Positions 62,051 through 64,000 of a stretch of 64,000 nucleotides of DNA are shown here, one piece after another. The position numbers and the translations under genes were made by a program. The stretch is from Paractinoplanes bogorensis (GTDB lineage Bacteria; Actinomycetota; Actinomycetes; Mycobacteriales; Micromonosporaceae): NCBI RefSeq assembly GCF_018829635.1, contig NZ_JAHKKG010000017.1, positions 62,001-126,000 of the forward strand, given 5' to 3'. How positions within the stretch are numbered: position 1 is the first letter of the stretch; every line of letters begins with the position of its first letter. The notes under the pieces were generated by a model. That model saw only the letters and a program-made list of their open reading frames with translations, had not been told where the DNA came from and did no database searches.

Positions 62051-62227
62051 TTAGTTGGTGGCCGGCCTCTGCCGGTAGGCCTGGGTCATCAGGACGTCGG
62101 TGACGACCTGCTCGCCCTCGTCGGACCAGATGCGGATGCCGTCGCGGTGGAGCTGATATCGGACGTCTTTGAATCGGGTCCTCGTGTCGTCATGGTGAAC
62201 GACGGTCAGAGTGTCGGCGTGGGGCAT
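62051..62227 (-). CDS. 58-residue hypothetical protein
   Basis: A small acidic protein starting MPHADTLTVVHHDDTRTRF, with a beta-rich pattern (YQLHRDGIRIWSDEGEQVV). The ATG at 62227 follows GGTGAG by 4 bases; a GTG three codons upstream is possible. It reads like a real small protein, but no family is recognised. A terminator hairpin lies beyond its stop. Confidence 0.55.
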   Translation of the reverse strand: MPHADTLTVVHHDDTRTRFKDVRYQLHRDGIRIWSDEGEQVVTDVLMTQAYRQRPATN

Positions 62228-62236
62228 GGGACTCAC

Positions 62237-62573
62237 CGGTCCTTAACAGGTCTGGGGCCGCCGCGGTGTGTTCACGCGGCCGGCGTAACGGGACTCTTGC
62301 CCGGCTGTGACGGTCTGCCTCGGCCTCATGGGTGGGCGGGCGACTCGTCATGCGGGCACGGGACACCGCGGGAGCGCTCTGCTGCCGCGTCGGTGTCACG
62401 GATGGAAGTGTAGGGATCGCCATCGACCCGTGTCGCCCCCTGAACGAGCGACCTATTTACGGATATTTCGGGCATCGTCGCCCGATGTTCCCATAGAACG
62501 GCAGGGTCTGCGGCTCGGTCGCGGATATGGCGGCCGCCCGATACCGTGAGTGGATCACGACTTTGGGGGCATT
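62237..62573. other. Intergenic region upstream of the Pro-rich membrane protein genes
   Basis: About 340 bases. An open minus-strand frame (62326-62595) covers it but lacks coding character and a ribosome site. I see no strong repeat or hairpin; it presumably carries divergent promoters. Confidence 0.4.
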
Positions 62574-63452
62574 GTGACCTATCCGAGCTACCCACCGGCG
62601 CCGCAGACGCGCCCGGCTGTGGTGAGCGTCGCGTCCTACCTGCTTTACGCCGTGGCCGTGATCCAGGTGATCAACGCGATCCTGACGTTCTCCATCTCCT
62701 CCGACCTCTCGGCCGCCGTCCGCGACGCGTACGCGGGCACCGAGGCCGAGGGCGCCGACTCGATCGTGAGCATCGCCTTCATCGGCGGTGCAGTGATCAA
62801 CCTGCTGCTCGGGGTCGGGTTCGCCGTGCTGGGCTACTTCGACAGCCGCGGCAAGAACGCGGCCCGCATCGTCACCTGGGTGATCGGCGGCATCTCGCTC
62901 TGCTGCCTGGGGATCAACCTGGGCGGCACGGCGCTGGTCGGCGGGGTCAACGGCGGCAGCACGACGAGCGGCGCCCCCTCGTCGGACGAGGTGGAGCGGC
63001 GGATCAACGAGGCGATGCCGTCCTGGTTCACGCCCGCGACCACGACGCTGGCGGCCGTCGGGCTGATCGCCATCCTGGCCGCGGTGATCCTGCTGGCGTT
63101 GCCCGCGTCGAACGACTTCTTCCGGAAGCCGGCCGCGGCGGGTGCCTGGGATCCGTCGATGCCCTACCCGGGTCCCTATTCGGGTCAGCAGCCCCCATAC
63201 CCGGGTCAGCAGCCCCCATACCCGGGTCAGCAGCCTCCCTATCCGGGGCAGCAGCAGCCTCCGTATCCGAGCTATGGCCCCGGGACCCAGGGGCAGCCGG
63301 GTCAGCCTGCGCCCGGGTTGCCGCCCTATCCGGGGTCCACGCCGCCGGCCTCCAACCCGTTCGCGCCGCCGGGATCGACGCCGCCGCCCGGGTCGCAGCC
63401 GCCGCCGTCGTCCGGTGAACAGCCTCCGCGGCCGCCCACCGACCCGGCCTGA
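62574..63452 (+). CDS. Membrane protein with Pro-rich C-terminal repeats
   Basis: A 292-residue protein: a short Pro-rich start (MTYPSYPPAPQTRP), four membrane segments (about 20-40, 70-95, 105-130 and 165-185), and a disordered tail with YPGQQPP repeats (four units, coded at about 63180-63260). I chose the GTG at 62574 because GGGGGC lies before it and TYPSYPP matches the style of the next gene's start. It is a paralogue of the following gene; the shared core is the NAAR motif between segments 2 and 3 (SRGKNAARIVTWVIGG). Function unknown. Confidence 0.72.
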   Translation: MTYPSYPPAPQTRPAVVSVASYLLYAVAVIQVINAILTFSISSDLSAAVRDAYAGTEAEGADSIVSIAFIGGAVINLLLGVGFAVLGYFDSRGKNAARIVTWVIGGISLCCLGINLGGTALVGGVNGGSTTSGAPSSDEVERRINEAMPSWFTPATTTLAAVGLIAILAAVILLALPASNDFFRKPAAAGAWDPSMPYPGPYSGQQPPYPGQQPPYPGQQPPYPGQQQPPYPSYGPGTQGQPGQPAPGLPPYPGSTPPASNPFAPPGSTPPPGSQPPPSSGEQPPRPPTDPA

Positions 63453-63525
63453 CCGGGTTCGTACCCCGTTCGCCGTTGCGCCCGGGTAGGTTCGGGGCGC
63501 AACGGATCACCGCGGGGAGTCGTCG

Positions 63526-64000
63526 ATGTCGTACCCAGTCCAGCCGCAGCCGCTCGCGCCCGCACCCTCGGGCCGGCCGCCGACGGTGACCTTCGCCGCC
63601 GGTCTGCTCTGGCTCATGGCCGGAGTCGGGCTGATCTACGCCATCGCGACGCTGGCCATCGTGCCCGGCACGATCAGCCGGTTCCGCGACGTCACCGGCG
63701 GGCCGCTGCAGCAGTTCGGGAGCGGCACCGACCCGGAGTACTACGTGGCGGTGGTCTGGCTGGGGGCGGCGATCGCGCTGGCCCTGGCCGTGATCGCGTT
63801 CGCGCTGTTCGTGGTGATCGGCCTGTCGCTGCGGCGGGGCAGCAACGCCGCCCGGGTCGCGACCCTGGTGGTGTGCGTCCTCGGCATCGTGGGCGGGGCG
63901 GCCGGCGTGCTGACCGTGGCCGCCCAGCGCAGCGGCGAATCGGCCCCGCTGTCGTTGGGCGGGCAGCTGTCCGACGCCTATCCGGGCGGCTGGATCGGTG
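63526..64000 (+). CDS. Pro-rich membrane protein, paralogue of preceding gene (3' end outside window)
   Basis: Starts MSYPVQPQPLAPAPSGRPP and has three membrane segments before the window ends without a stop: one at about residues 20-45, one at about 77-103 and one after RRGSNAARVATLVVCVLGIVGG. The NAAR segment and topology match the upstream gene, so the two are tandem duplicates. The ATG lies 73 bases after the preceding stop; GGGGAG precedes it. Function unknown. Confidence 0.7.
   Translation, partial: MSYPVQPQPLAPAPSGRPPTVTFAAGLLWLMAGVGLIYAIATLAIVPGTISRFRDVTGGPLQQFGSGTDPEYYVAVVWLGAAIALALAVIAFALFVVIGLSLRRGSNAARVATLVVCVLGIVGGAAGVLTVAAQRSGESAPLSLGGQLSDAYPGGWIG

Noticed and set aside
62326..62595. 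89-codon minus-strand frame upstream of the Pro-rich membrane gene
   Set aside because: No ribosome site, no coding character, and it covers the probable promoter of the plus-strand gene.

Overview
The window is high-GC actinobacterial chromosome. Gene content and many leaderless-looking starts suggest a Micromonosporaceae member, probably Actinoplanes or a close relative; that placement is inference from content, not from a marker gene. It opens inside the pstP-rodA-pbpA-pknA-pknB cell-wall signalling cluster, which in actinobacteria usually lies near oriC. No insertion sequence, prophage or CRISPR array is visible.

Layout. 0-12 kb: PP2C phosphatase (5' end cut off), RodA/FtsW, class B PBP, two Ser/Thr kinases, then on the minus strand a TrpG/PabA amidotransferase, a small membrane protein, a class E sortase and a DUF881 protein, with crgA divergent. 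12-20 kb: an Fe-S CCG-domain oxidoreductase, a GPP34 protein, two CorC/CBS membrane proteins, a secreted LamG protein, a HAD phosphatase and small unknowns. 20-23.4 kb: poor, partly decayed DNA around a tRNA-Gly(CCC) and dcd, with a LexA-boxed PPOX gene and a small gene pair that may be frameshifted. 23.4-36.4 kb: oxidoreductase, phosphoribosyltransferase, SpoIIE phosphatase, a FadE5-like dehydrogenase, SixA, an NmrA/HxlR pair, hemolysin III, a complete 5-oxoprolinase set (pxpB-C-A) and an NHL-thioredoxin protein. 36.4-47.3 kb: a 1251-residue FG/YG-rich disordered membrane protein, a 45-residue small protein, a bkd/pdh-type E1alpha-E1beta-E2 operon and two uncharacterised proteins. 47.3-51 kb: two overlapping dynamin-like GTPases. 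51-62 kb: dnaK-grpE-dnaJ-hspR and clpB, both with HspR (HAIR) operators, plus a KhtTU-type antiporter and an MFS exporter. 62-64 kb: tandem paralogous Pro-rich membrane proteins, the second cut by the window end.

How the genes work together. The left end couples peptidoglycan synthesis and division (RodA, PBP, CrgA, sortase) to PknA/PknB-PstP phosphorylation. The right end is a heat-shock regulon: HspR represses its own operon and clpB through HAIR sites. In between are metabolic units: 5-oxoproline salvage, oxoacid dehydrogenation, fatty-acid oxidation and an HxlR-controlled oxidoreductase.

The most interesting signals are a 35-bp tandem repeat after clpB whose third copy carries a compensatory base-pair change in its hairpin, a palindrome that appears to serve as the -10 element on both strands of a divergent leaderless gene pair, the giant FG-rich membrane protein, hairpins inside the dnaK operon, four convergent gene pairs that interlock their stop codons, and a perfect 10-4-10 operator-like palindrome in a dense regulatory region upstream of the E1/E2 operon.
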